Position numbers and translations under genes: made by a program. The notes under the pieces are model-generated. The model did not search any database. It saw only the letters and a program-made list of their open reading frames with translations, and was not told the DNA's origin. From contig JANEZZ010001956.1 in assembly GCA_026122225.1 (NCBI GenBank), positions 932,501 through 996,500 of the forward strand: 64,000 bases of DNA, written 5' to 3'. Positions within the stretch are counted from its first letter, which is position 1; the number at the start of each line of letters is the position of its first letter. This stretch comes from Heloderma charlesbogerti. Taxonomy: Eukaryota > Chordata > Lepidosauria > Squamata > Helodermatidae. This document shows, one piece after another, positions 1 to 12,161 of the stretch.

Positions 1-653
1 TTGTTCTGACAACAACCCACACTGCATGGCTTATTTCACAGGGTGGGTTGTCATGTTGTACGAACTCGACCACTAGTTGCACAATGCCTTTTGACTGCTA
101 GCAATAAGAGCCCTTCCTCTGCAAGCACTCAGCCAGCCAACTTAGCCTCCGTGTAATGCATGAAATGGCCCCAAAAATCTACATTTAAAAGAAATACTAA
201 TTGGATATTCTTTCATGATAAAATAATGAATGGAATATGTTAAATTCTACTGATTTTACTCCTTTGGGACCTAGCAAAAGTAACTGAAAAGAGATTAAAT
301 TACTTCAATTTGGGGGAAAGTGGCCCTATACAAGGCTGCAATCCCACGTACACTTACTAGGGAGCAAGCCCCATTGAACATAATTGATCTAACTTCTGAG
401 TAAACATGCATATAATTGCACTGTAAGTGTGGAATATATCCTTAATGAGAACAGTGGTATATTATGCAAGATAACATAAAGGAAATTTAACTAGAGGGGA
501 AAAGGAAATTTAACTAGAGAACAGGTCTATGAAATTTTTTGTGGTATCTTGTAATGGCAAATACAGAAATCATGTTGAGTCATGCCCACTGTTCTTCTCT
601 TTTGAACAATTATAATTTAAATTAGTTTTAAAATAAAAGAAATGAAATCTAAC
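1..653 (-). other. ATP8B4: ATP8B4 intron downstream of the TM1 exon (partial)
   Basis: This is the start of the next ATP8B4 intron, truncated by the window edge. Bases 1-110 resemble part of the MITE at 27032-27257, sharing a stretch ending in cacaatgccttttga. A short palindromic repeat lies at 336-422. No exon encoding the next conserved P4-ATPase block is visible. Confidence 0.6.
336..422. repeat. Short palindromic repeat (GCAATCC..GATTGC type)
   Basis: The left part ctgcaatcccacgtacactt and the right part taaacatgcatataattgca are inverted and flank a core with ccattgaa. The same layout recurs at 23139-23222, 50771-50870 and, as partial copies, at 33945-34015, 53520-53590 and 54080-54122. 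Confidence 0.5.
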
Positions 654-767
654 CTGTAAAATTAGGAGGAAAACAAAATAGGCATTTGCAACCCGCTTGA
701 ACTGCTCAAACAAGTTCATAGGCAAAAAAGTAAGAATGTTGTACTTGGATGTTTGGATACGATTGTT
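654..767 (-). CDS. ATP8B4: ATP8B4 internal exon (P4-ATPase phospholipid flippase, start of TM1)
   Basis: This 114-nt exon encodes 38 residues in phase 0-0, reading [20 protein letters not shown] and continuing through [18 protein letters not shown]. It is bounded by a polypyrimidine tract plus CAG (just above 767) and a GTTAG donor (653-649). The block is the hallmark of P4-ATPases just before and into transmembrane helix 1 (PxNLFEQF..xAN.YF). P4-ATPases flip phospholipids from the outer to the inner leaflet with a CDC50 partner; that is family knowledge. Within the ATP8B group the [11 protein letters not shown] stretch fits ATP8B4/ATP8B2 better than ATP8B1. The upstream exon at 22485-22543 supports ATP8B4. 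The next exon must lie left of base 1. ATP8B2 or another paralogue is the main alternative. Confidence 0.88.
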
Positions 768-1352
768 CTGAAAAAAAGGAGGGGAGAGAGATTGAGAATA
801 TGTTACATGAGGAAATGAAAATATCTGCATTAACATTAAAGCCAGATAATTTACCCACAGGCTGAATATTTGCCAATTGGCTAATTGTTACAGCCTTACT
901 GATAAGACATAACAACAATAATAAATAATGCAATTCCACTTATTATTTTATTTATTTACCACTTTGCTTATAAAAAGCCAAAGCATTGAACAATACAAAT
1001 GTTAGAAATGTTAGTCTAACTTAACTGCCATTCATTGCAGTGGGCCTATTCTAACTAGGACCAAGATTGGCTACAACCCAAAGAGAGGAAGGAGAAGGAG
1101 AGGTGACTGATTAGAGATCAAGAGGCCAGGAGCAGTACTTTTCAATGCTGCTTAAACAGTTGCAAGGAGGAAGAGGTGCTGAGGCAGGAGACATCAGCTG
1201 CGTTCACACATCACACTAAACCAGCTTTCCCCAAGCGGGTGCCTTTCAGACATGTTGGACTAGTACTCCCAGCATCCCACAACAAGCATGGCTATGACTG
1301 AGATACTGAAGAAGACTCCACACTCCAGCTTTTTGCTTTCAGTCTCACTTAT

Positions 1353-1722
1353 TGTTTTGCCAAGGGGCAAAAGTTCTTTAAAGGATTCAGAAGCAATACA
1401 CACAGAAGTGGGTTGAAGTCAAGGATTTTATTGGACAGCAGGCAAAATGGTACGGATTAATATTAGATACTAAGCAAGATAGCTTACTTCCCCGTTCTGT
1501 TGTCAGGAACCCCAGATGAACGACAATGGAGAGACCCCAGCCAAACGGCCAGCACTCAGCACCTCCCCCGTCCAGGTCTGCGTCAAAGTTCAGTCTGGGC
1601 AACACTTTAGAACTTTTATACCTAAGATCTCCTTTAGCTACATGCAGTTTTGAACAGCACCCTAATTCATCACACTTGTGGTGAGGGTCAGGTTCTCAGG
1701 TCTCATTATGTTTATACATAAG
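1353..1722 (-). mobile_element. LTR-like fragment with TATA box and poly(A) signal
   Basis: Read on the minus strand, the segment has a TATA box (GGTATAAAAG, near 1615-1624), then about 200 bases later AATAAAATCC (near 1420) followed by a GT-rich stretch, and ends near a CA at 1353. This is the U3-R-U5 order of a retroviral or retrotransposon LTR. The 5' part is interrupted by the BovB piece at 1725-2392 and may resume beyond it. I found no matching target duplication or primer-binding site, so the limits are approximate. Confidence 0.4.
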
Positions 1723-1724
1723 AA

Positions 1725-2392
1725 CATGGCATCTGGCCCCATCACTTCCTGGCATATAGAAAGGGAAGAAATGGAAGCAGCGACAGATTTTATTTTCTTG
1801 GGCTCCAAGATCACCGCAGACAGTCACTGTAGCCATGAAATTAAAAGACGCTTGCTCCTTGGGAGGAAAGCTATGGCAAACCTAGACAACATAGTAAGAA
1901 GCAGAGACATCACCTTGCCAACAAAGGTCCATACAATCAAAGCTATGGTTTTCCCAGTAGTAACATATGGCTGTGAGAGCTGGACTATAAGGAAGGCTGA
2001 GCGCCGAAGAATTGATGCCTTCGAACTGTGGTGCTGGAGAAGACTCTTACGAGTCCCCTGGACTGCAAGGAGGTCAAATCAGTCAATCCTAAAGAAAATC
2101 AACCCTGACTGCTCATTAGAAGGACAGATACTGAAGCTGAAGCTCAAATATTTTGGCCACCTAATGCGAAGAGAAAAGTCACTGGAAAAGACCCTGATGC
2201 TGGGAAAGATTGAAGGCAAAAGGAGAAGGGGACGGCAGAGGATGAGATGGATAGATAGCATCACTGATACAATGAATATGAACTTGAGCACACTCCGGGA
2301 GACAGTAGAGGACAGGAAGGCCTGGCATGCTATGGTCCATGGGGTCACGAAGAGTCAGACACGACTTAACGACTGAACAACAACTACCCAAA
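1725..2392 (+). mobile_element. BovB (RTE) LINE, 5'-truncated 3' end
   Basis: The frame encodes the C-terminal end of BovB reverse transcriptase, with LGSKITAD, HEIKRRLLLGRKAM, TYGCESWT, AFELWCWRRLLRVPWTARR, GKRRRGRQRMRW and a terminal GVTKSQTRLND. It ends at a stop near 2376, followed by the aacgactgaacaacaac tail typical of BovB. The frame stays open for about 215 codons, so the copy is fairly young. Its 5' break falls at the same protein region as 55.4 kb in the long copy. Confidence 0.9.
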
Positions 2393-4627
2393 ATGATACG
2401 CAGAAGTGAGTGGGCGGTGGCCAACCAAAGAAATTTAGAGATCTTCCCGCATTCCAAGGTCATAGCAATAGCAGACAACTGACCTTGAGAAACAAAGAGT
2501 TAAGCAAAGAAGCTTGAGGGCCCTTAAGGGGGCTTGATTCTTAAGGTTCTACAGGAGATTCAGGCATGAAACGAACAGTTTGTACCATGTCACCCTCTTT
2601 CCTTGAAATACAATGGTCTCCTGGTGCATTTCCTCTACACGTATTATGAACAAATTACCAATTGGTGACTACGCACAGTTCAAGGCAGGGCTGGTGTCAG
2701 GGGTCAGCACTGACTGATGGTGGCTGGAGGAATAAGGAGGATGCCAAAGGTTTCCCCAAATTCCTAGCAGATGGGACTAAGCGTCAGGCAAGACAAGGAC
2801 ACAAGCATCAATACAGCTGAGGAGAAAATTATTCATGTGGTCTGACACATGCCAGAATCATTTTGATTTTGTTCTTCTCAAGTTGGTGGCAGGGGGTGGG
2901 GTGGGGGGAGATTCATCCCTCAAATTGGCCCCTAAATTATGTTTCGTTCCATTACTATGACTTGAAAATTAGTCTTTGGCCTTGAAAACAGACGACATTC
3001 TCCCTTGCTAAAACAAATGAAGGGGTTCTGGTTCTTATTAAAGTTTTAAAAGTAATTAATTAATGCTTTCAAAAGCCTTTCAAATGAAAAGGAAAGTGCT
3101 TCATTAAGGATGTATATGTGCCATTGCTACCAAAACAACACACAAAAGAAAGGTTGGGTTAATGTTGGCACGTTCCCTGCTGAGGGAGGAGAGGCAGGTA
3201 GATATTTCAAATGAAATATTCTCCTGCGCCCACTGCCCTAGGCCACATTTCCTAGCACTCCATTATGTAAACCCCAAATTCCTTTGCATAATAGACGTCT
3301 TTATTTACTCAGATGATGTCCCTGGACGTACTTATTAATAAAAACTTCAAAGCGTTTGCACTATAATCAGGAGTTTTGGCTGGGTTCAGGGCCAAACTAA
3401 ACATGGCACCATAGGGAGCTTTCCTCCCCCATCAAATAGCAGGCATGCGGAAGGGGGGTACAATTGGGACCACGGTGGAAGAGAAAGGTTAAAGACCCCC
3501 TCCTCCCACACCATGATTCCAATCCAGCGTAACCTCAATCTTCCCATGCCAGCTATTTGTGTTTTTTTAAACTCCGCTATGCAAAGTCAAATTACATGAT
3601 ACATTCTGTGTCTCATTTGGCTCTCAGTATCCAACCGTCTTGTCATCAAGAATTGGCTTTCTCACTCCCAGTTCTATCTACAAAGGCAAAGCATGGATGT
3701 CCCTTTTGTACCCACTCCCATATGAAGTTTTTTTTCATTTTATTTTTTTTACTAGAGCTGAGCTGAAATGTCTCAGCAGACATTTTTATGAGAACATTTC
3801 TGAGCTTTTTCTTTTTCTCACTCTCCCCTAGGCATGTGTAGGTGGTGAAAAATCCGTCCCCTCTGTGTTTCACAGATGGTCAGGCACCTTTGGTGCTGTT
3901 GTCTGCCCATCAGCAGAATCCAATTTTTTTTGGGAATTTTCGCAAATGCACGCTTGCGCAAATTTGCATATGTGAAAATGTGCAAATTCCCCCCCAATGC
4001 ACATTTTCATGCTTTAGCCTATGGGGAAAATGTGCATTTTTGGCCAGGTTCTTCTATTTTGCGTATTTTTCTATGATGAAATTTGTGCAAAATTCAGGAA
4101 AGTTAGAAAATCAATCTGCAAGTCTGCCCATCAGGGGGAAAGACAGCCTGCTGCAGAATCCACGTATCAAATTCATGAAAATCCGAACTCATTTGGTTCC
4201 ATTGTGGATTTCCCTGACATCCCTACTCTTCCCTCCCCCATTTTGCAGAATTTTACAAAGACCATTTTGCAGAATTTTCTCTGAATAGCCTCCACTATTT
4301 TTTGTGGTGGCTATCATCCCCCTGTACACAGAACGGGACAGTGCAGAGGATCTAGGACGCAAAATGATGGCCAGGCTGATGATACTGCCACTGCAATTGC
4401 CACATGTAGCAGCAAACAAACCTTTGACCAAAAAAAAAAAAATTCCAAGAGGGAGGAGAATTCTCTCTCCTCCCTCCTAGAGCAATTCAGTGAAATGTTC
4501 CCTCCAGTTGCTCTGCCCACACATTTCTCCACCTGTCCTGCTTACACAGGTGCTGGGACAATTCCAGGGATCCAGACAAGGTCAAGTCCCAAAGCAAGGT
4601 CAGTATGCAGTCCAAAGTCAAAGACAG

Positions 4628-4986
4628 GGGGCTTTTCTACATTAGGCTTTTAACCTGCACCTTTATTGAGGCTTCTGCTTCCGCATTCTTTGCGGGATTA
4701 AAATCAGCTCCTTTACATGTATTCCCCCCCCGGGGGGGTTCTTTCTCTGCCTTTCTTTATGTTCCATTACACAACCACTAGGTGACGCTGTGGTATAGTG
4801 GAGCTGCACAATTACATAATGCCATTGAAAAAAAATACTAGACTTTACCCATTAGGAAAAAAAACTGTGATAATGATTGCAAAACATGGGAGAGGCCCTG
4901 GAGGATGACAACATCATGTAAAGGACCCGCAAACTACTGTGAGGGAAGAAGCACACACACACAATAAAAGCCTCATGTAGAAAGGC
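4628..4986. mobile_element. TIR-bearing MITE, ~360 bp (copy A)
   Basis: The left end gcttttctacattaggcttt and the right end aaaagcctcatgtagaaagg are inverted repeats. The interior shares wording (ttccattacacaaccactag) with the copies at 35203-35571 and, in the opposite orientation, 42743-43096. No transposase is encoded. The ends resemble hAT elements (CAGGG start), but I could not find a clean 8-bp duplication. Confidence 0.6.
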
Positions 4987-6056
4987 TCAGGGAGATCCAA
5001 AGAACAGCTGAGATAGCAGGGCAATACAAGGCATGAATAAGGGAGCTAGTACCCAGACATTGTTTTAGCACCTAGCATCTGGAACCGAAGGGTTTTAAGG
5101 CTAAGCTTTCAGAGCCCCACCTGCAGGCCATCAGTGTCACCTAAGGAAAGGTCTACTCATGAGTAAAGACTTACTCATGTGTATACCTGTACTCAGGAGG
5201 AGTCCCTATTTCTCAGATAGGCATTCTGCATCTGGCAGCTGGCTGGGCTTTGACCTTTAGACCCCTGTGCTCCCTGGGGCTAGGTGGCCACTCTTCCTCT
5301 CCCTCTGAGGCTGAGAGGGGGCTAATTATGTGGCAAAGGTTAGGGGCGATGGCCACTTCCTCCTCCTCCACCAGCCCAGGATCTCACTGGCTCTGTGCGG
5401 CAGCACTGATGAGAATGAGGATGAGGAACAATAGCAGCTGGTGACAACGATGGTGAGAAAGTAGATCACAGAGGGAGAGGGCATATTGAAGGGGTCTTGC
5501 CAAAAGGCCCTCAAAAACTGGAGCTGGCAGTGGTTAGACATTATTCTGCACCTGCACAGTCAACATTCGGCAGAGCTGGCACCTGAAGTCAGCTCCTTTG
5601 TGGTCATGTGCACAGAAGTTCTTTAATGCTAACTCCTTACTATCAGTGAAACTCTCATTGGTTTCAAATTGCTTGAGCACCTAACCAAGGAACCTTTTGT
5701 TTAGTGAGGATATTCTCTATTTTGTTCAGTGCTCTTCATTGTTTTTGCAACTGTTTAAGCATCTGTTATTAAACAATCCAGGTTTAAGCATCTGTTATTA
5801 CTGGGTGTATTTGTTCTGAGAGATGAATTGAATTGGTTCTGTGTGAAGGCTGGTGCTGCAGAGTGGGTGCAGGCAAGGTGAAATCAACAATATAGTTGCT
5901 ATGGAGCAGATGATAATGTGCATGTGTGTGTCACCAGTCAGCACCAACACTAAAAACTGGGACAAAACTCAGACAGCAGACAAGCTTTTTCTGAACGTTT
6001 GACAATAGAACACCAAGGACCAAACTAGATGTTACTCTAATTGTGTGGTTAGCACA

Positions 6057-6116
6057 TCTCTCTCTCTCTCTCCCTTTCTCTCTCTCTCTCTCTCGCACAC
6101 ACACACACACACACAG
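6057..6116 (+). repeat. (TC)n(AC)n microsatellite
   Basis: About 38 bases of TC repeat run directly into about 22 bases of CA repeat. Confidence 0.95.
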
Positions 6117-7374
6117 ATACAGACAGACAGACATATCCACATCCACTTATAAAAGTTACATTAATTAACAACATCAAGAACAGATGGTGTTAATGGGCAA
6201 AATCATTTACAAATTGTATATAATGAAGATATACATTTTCATGGTAAATAATTAAGTGTCGTTAACTCCATATTTCCAGTTACTGCATGTCACCCCAAGA
6301 CATCTTTCCAGAAATTAACATGCGACGGTGGTGGTCTCATTCTTTCCTTAGTTTTATTCACATGTTCAAGTGAAACAGAACCATCTGCCATAGAATCCTA
6401 TTTGTTTGTTTGTTTACTTTCAGTTCATATCTATTTATTTTAGTCAGTTCTTGCCGTCCATATTTTTTTGTCTTGCACATCAGGGGTTTTAAACATTTAA
6501 TAGTAGGTGGGGGAAGTTCCAATTAAAATCAGAGCCACATAGCTCATGGAGAGGAGGTTTAACCACAATCCCAATGAAAATTGTTTCACCACACACTGCA
6601 ATTAACCTTAGGAAAGAATGAGGGTTTCCCCCCCACCCCGAGGCTAACTGCAGTGCAGAGGCAGTGGTGTAGTGGAGCGAGGGCTCACAGGGACACAGCA
6701 CTAGCCCTTTTTTACAAGCAGGGATGCTGATGTCAGCTGCCACCCCCCTCACACTTCCCTGAGCTTAGCTACAGTCCTCACAATAACTGGGGAGAAGTGG
6801 ATTTTCCCAGCAACAATATATCGTTCCCTGTTGTAATGCAAAGACTTCTGGGGTGTCTTAGTCTTGAAGGGGCAATAAAGACCCATTAGCTTTACCAAAG
6901 GTCTGCTCCTCATGGAGATGAAAACACCTAGAACTGGTTTGTTGATATGGATCAACACCACAACTGCCTGAATGTTTGGCCTCCGCTTGGGGGGTTGGAT
7001 ATGGAGACTGTCATGATGAGTGCCTGCACTTCAAAATGTACCGCTACACCACTGAACACAAGGGGCAATTTTCATCAGGATCAAAGGTGGAGAGGGAAGG
7101 GCTCCATCTCCTTCTCCCTGCACTGCCATCCTGATGAAAATCACAGGGCAGGGTGGGGTCATGCCTAGTTGTTGTTTTCTTAACAAAATGTGGCTGCTAA
7201 CCACACAGAGTACCTTCTAATTTAACCCTCAGTCGATTCCAAATAGTCATCATGTGTTCATCCATCACAGCCGAGAACACTCCACAAAAGCAGTATTTAT
7301 TTATTTATTTTCAAATCAATGTCTTTAAAAATTAATTTTCTTAGATATAACTTTTCTGATCAATTCTATCTTCC

Positions 7375-7930
7375 TGTCAGGGTTGGAACTGAGCCCATAG
7401 AGCCCCAAAGCAGCTCTGATTCTGAAGAAGAGCTACAACCCATGGGAGAGGAACCCGCTCGTCTCTCAGAGGCGCAGCTGCAGGGAGAGGGCCCCCCTGC
7501 TTGCATTCCTGAGAGAGATAGTGACCCTGGCAGCGAAAGAGCGGGAGATCGGTTGTTGCTAGATGCAAGGGGCCGATGCAGAGAGAGGCGCAAGGTGGAG
7601 GGTGCCGAGAGGAGGCACTCAGCCCGCTTGGCACTACGGCAACGGCTGCGCCCCAATGCCCCATGGGTAAGGGGGGGAGCCTCCCCTCCTAGCCCATAAG
7701 TTTCAGAGCTTTCCCGCCCTTCTCCTCAAAACAGGGACCAACTGCGTAGATGGAGCTTAGGTTACCCTGTTAGGATACCCTTTGCAGTTCCTTGCTTAGT
7801 CACTGGCAATTAGCATCTAAAAGAGTCATTAAGCTGTCAAGGAATAAAGCCTTGGAGAGAATCCCTTTTGTCTGCGTCTTGTTTGGGCTACTGGAGGGGA
7901 CTTTAAGAGGCAGGTAAGGTGCTCCTGACA
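7375..7930 (+). mobile_element. Solo LTR, family 1 (copy 1)
   Basis: The 556-bp element begins TGTCAGGG and ends CTCCTGACA, and is flanked by an exact 5-bp target duplication CTTCC (7370-7374 and 7931-7935). An AATAAA signal near 7843 is followed by a U5-like stretch with cttttgtctgcgtcttg. There is no internal coding region, so this is a recombined solo LTR. Copies 2 (11348-11876) and 3 (21062-21595) share the ends and the core (gagcccatagag, tctgattc). A 5-bp duplication fits Ty3/gypsy or some ERV groups. Its long open frames are not genes. Confidence 0.88.
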
Positions 7931-8588
7931 CTTCCCTTACTGTTCCTGCCATCTAAAAATGTAGCTAACAAAGCTAAGTGTTTTTTTTTTAAATCGTTCA
8001 GGACAGATCCCTGTGAGACTACTCCGCTGCATTGCCATTCTGCACAAAATGGCAGCTTAGCCTTTTCTGTAAAGGCCGATTTTACGTAAACGGTGGCTGT
8101 AAATAGGGCCATTTACAGGTTACAGGCGCAATGGCCTATTTAGGAGCAGGACGCTGCGCACCAGCTGCCCACAAACTCCACGGTGGCTCAGCTTGCAGTG
8201 AGCAGAGTTGGCCAGCTGGTGAGGGTCTGCTGAGTAGCATGTGAGGCAGACTGAGGTGATTTTGCCCATCTCTAGTGGAGGCACCTGGAGAAGAGCCTCA
8301 GATGAGGACCTTAGGGTCTAGGTGGGTAGATATGTGAGGAGTCACTCCTTCAGGTTACATGGCCACAAGCCATTTAGGACTTTCAAGGTTAAAACCAGCA
8401 TTTTGAAGGAAATGGATGGGCAGCCAGTGATAGCCTGGTGACCATTTTGCATCCTTCACCATGACCCATACCTAATGTCATTCAAGGGCACTGTGGAGCA
8501 GAGGGGATCACAGAATCATAGAATAGTAAGGTTGGAGGGGCCTACAAGACCATCAAGTCCAACCCCCTGCTCAGTGCAGGAATCCAAG

Positions 8589-11340
8589 TCAGAGCATGCC
8601 TGACAGATGGCTGTCCAGCCTCATCTTGAATGCCTCCAGTGTGGGAGAGCCCACTACCTCCCTAGGTAATTGATTCCATTGTTGTATTGCCCTAACAGTC
8701 GGGACATTTTTCCTGATGTTCAGCCGGAATCTGGCTTCCTGTAACTTGAGCCCATTATTCCGTGTCCTGCACTCTGAGATGATCAAGAAGAGATCCTGGC
8801 CTTCCTCTCTGTGACAACCTTTCAAGGACTTGAAGAGCGCTATCCTATCTCCCCTCAGTCTTCTCTTCTCAAGGGTAAACATGCCCAGTTCTTTCAGTCT
8901 CTCTTCATAGGGCTTTGTTTCCAGTCCCCTGATCATCTTTGTTGCCCTCCTCTGAACCCGCTCCAGCTTGTCTGTATCCTTCTTCAAGTGCGGTGCCCAG
9001 AACTGGACTCAGTACTCCAGATGAGGCCTAACCAGTGCCAAGTAGAGGGGAACTAGTACTTCCCGGGATTTGGAAGCAATGCTTCTATGAATGCAGCCAA
9101 AAGAGCATTTGCCTTTTTTTGCAGCCACATCACATTGTTGGCTCATATTCAGCTTGTGATCTGCAACAATTCCAAGATCCTTCTTGCTTGTAGTGTTGTT
9201 GAGCCTTTCAACTGTGCATTTGGTTTCTTTTTCCTAGGTGCAGAACTTGGCATTTATCCCTATTAAATGTCATTCTGTTGTTTTCTGCCCAGCACTCCAG
9301 TCTATCCAGATCACTTTGAATTTTGTTTCTGTCTTCCAAAGTATTAGCTATCCTGCCCAATTTTGTGTCATCTGCAAATCTGATCAGCATTCCCTGCACC
9401 TCCTCCTCCAAGTCATTAATAAAAATGTTGAAGAGCACTGGGCCCAGGACTGAGCCCTGCGGTACCCGCTCATTACCTCTCCCCAGTTTGAGAAGAACCC
9501 ATTGATAAGCACTCTTTGAGTCTGATTCTGTAGCCAACTGTGGATCCACTGCATCGTTGTTTCATCTCGCCCACTTTGAGCTACTTTGCTCATCAGGATA
9601 TCATGGGGCACTTTGTCGAAAGCTTTGCTGAAGTCAAGGTATATTATGTCCACAGCATTCCCACAGTCCACAAGGCAGGTTACTTGATCAAAAAATGAGA
9701 TCAGATTCGTCTGGAAGGATTTGTTCTTGACAAATCCATGTTGGCTTCGAGTAATCACTACATTATTTTCAAGATGCTTCCAGATGGATTGCTTTATAAT
9801 CTGCTCCAGAATTTTCCCAGAGATTGATGTCAGACTGACTGGTCTATAGTTCCCAGGTTCCTCCTTTTTACCCTTTTTGAAGATAGGGATAACATTAGCC
9901 CTCCTCCAGTCATCTGGCACTTCACCCGTCCTCCATGATATCTCAAAGAGAATAGACAGCGGTTCTGAGAGTTCTTCTGCCAGTTCCTTTATTGCTCTGG
10001 GGTGCAGTTCATCTGGCCCTGGAGATCTGAACTCATTCAAAGTAATTAGGTGTTCCTTGACCATATGCCTATCGATCTCAAGCTGCAATCCTGCCCCTTC
10101 AGCCTGTACTTTGCCTTTGCTAGGGGGGTCATAGACCCTCTTTTGGGAGAAGACTGAGGGAAAGTAGGAATTGAGCACCTCTGCCTTTTCTTTGCCATCT
10201 GTTATCATTTTACCATCCTTATTTAATAGCTGAACCACCATTTCTTTCCTCTGCCTTTTACTATGCACATAGCTGAAGAAAGCACATAGCTTTTCTGTCG
10301 CTTTTAGCATTCCTCGCTAACCTCAGCTCGTTCTCAGCTTTAGCCTTCCTGACGCCATCCCTGCAATTCTGTGCTACCTGGCTGTACTCTTCCTTTGTTG
10401 CTTGGCCTTCTTTCCACTTCCTATATGTGTCCTTTTTTGTTTTCAGGTCATCTCTAGGCTTTTTGTGAAGCCACATTGGCTTCTTCTGTTGTCTTCCACC
10501 TTTTCTTCTTGTTGGAATTGTTTGTAATTGTGCCTTGAGAATTTCCTTTTATAAAAGCTCCCACCCATCTTGGACCCCCTTTCTCGTTAGAGTCGCTTGC
10601 CATGGGACATTACTTGCCATTGTTCTGAGTTTATTAAAATCAGCTTTCCTAAAATCCAGGGTACTTGTTTGGCTACACTCACCTTTTGCTTCCTTTAGAA
10701 CCAAGAACTCAAGTATAACATGGTCGCTTTCCCCCAGAGTTCCTGTAACCGCTACTTTATCCACTAAGTCATCTCTGTTGGTTAAGATCAAGTCAAGGAT
10801 AGCCAATCCTCTAGTTCCTTCCTCTACTTTTTGTAGGAGGAAGTTATCTGCACACATGTCAGGAATTTCCTGGAGGGGCCATGTTTTGCAGAATTTGTCT
10901 CCCAACAAATATCGGGGAATTGAAGTCCCCCATTACTACTACATCATGCTTCCTTGAAACATTGGCTATTTGCTTTTCAAAAGTTTCATTCTCGTCTTCT
11001 CCTTGATTGGCTGGCCAGTAGTAGACTCTGACCACCAGGTTCCTTTTATTCTTTGCTCCATTTATTTTGATGCAGATGCTCTCGATGGGGCTACCAAGCT
11101 CATCCTCCTGTATTTCTGTGTAGCAATATGTATTTTTCACATATAGTGAAACCCCACCTCCCTTTCTGTTCCTCCTGTTCTTTTTGAACAAATTATATCC
11201 TTCAATTGCTGTATTCCAGTCATGAGAGTCATCCCACCAAGTCTCAGTTACACCTATCAAGTCATAATTTCCCTCCTGTATGAAGAGTTGAAGTTCGTTT
11301 GTTTCCCATACTCTGGGCATTAGTATATAGACATCGAAGA
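8589..11340 (-). pseudogene. CR1 ORF2 remnant (APE endonuclease and reverse transcriptase)
   Basis: Endonuclease blocks are visible: GVTETWWDDSHDWN (catalytic E), VVMGDFNSPI and, after a frameshift, GESDHVILEF with the catalytic histidine (10.55-11.3 kb). Reverse-transcriptase blocks follow: NYRPVSLTSISGKILEQII, YLDFSKAFDKVPHDIL and FADDTKLG (9.2-10.3 kb), then the C-terminal piece with YEERLKELGMFTLEKRRLRGD (8.6-9.0 kb). At least three frame breaks separate them. The protein nicks target DNA and copies CR1 RNA in intact elements. Confidence 0.88.
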
Positions 11341-11347
11341 CCATGTG

Positions 11348-11876
11348 TGTCAGGGTGGACACTGAGCCCATAGAATCCCAGAGTAGTTCTGATTCGGAGG
11401 AAGAGCAGTCGCTCCTGGGAGAGGAGCGCGCCCCTTTTTCCCAGGGCCTACAGCTGACAGAGATTCCTCCCACCCACATTCCTAGATTAGAAAGCAGTCC
11501 AGGGAGTGACCCAGCACCGATAGCAGACTGGTTGGATGCGCGGCGCAGACGCAGAGAGCGGCGCCAAATGGAGAGCGCGGAAAGGAGGTGTAGCGCCCGG
11601 TTGGCGCTCAAAGAACGGTTGCGCCCAGAGGATCCAAGGGAAAAGGGGAGGGATTCTCCCTAGTCCTTATATTCAGGGGTCTGCCAGTAATTGCCTTTCA
11701 AACGGGGACCAACTGTTCCAACTTAGGGCATAGGGATGCTGCTGCTCAGATCTAGTTGCTACCTGTAGAGTTGTAAGTTATAAAAGAAAAATAAAGCTTT
11801 GAAAATAATCCCTTTGTCTGTGTCTGGACTTGGCTACTGGATTAGACTGAGAGAGCCCTCCAAGGAGCCCTTGACA
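11348..11876 (+). mobile_element. Solo LTR, family 1 (copy 2), inside CR1
   Basis: The 529-bp element runs from TGTCAGGG to CCCTTGACA with an exact 5-bp target duplication ATGTG (11343-11347 and 11877-11881). An AATAAAG signal lies near 11790. It interrupts the CR1 between ORF1 and the ORF2 endonuclease, so it is younger than that CR1. Confidence 0.9.
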
Positions 11877-12161
11877 ATGTGCTTCACGGTCTGGCTTTCT
11901 TCCTACATGTTTGTGTTACTGGGCACTATTAGAGCCGTTCTCTCCACTGCAGTACATGAGCCTTCGTCCATTGTTACCTCCAACTTTATGTCTCCCTTCC
12001 CCGTAGCAGTTTAAAGCCCTCCTGATGAAGTTCTTCATGCTGTAGCCAAACACATTCTTCCCAGCCTTTCTGAGGTGCAACCTGTCCCTTGCCAACAGCC
12101 CATCTTCCAGGAAATATAGCCCATGGTCCCAGAATCCAAATCTCTCTCGTCGGCACCACCT

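Noticed and set aside
1387..1605. Minus-strand 72-codon frame
   Set aside because: It lies inside the LTR-like element.
3842..4288. 148-codon frame with cysteine-rich start
   Set aside because: Overlapping open frames in other phases, no domain, no splice context.
7319..7699. 126-codon open frame rich in E, R and S
   Set aside because: It lies in the solo LTR at 7375-7930, and the same reading recurs, altered, in copies 2 and 3.
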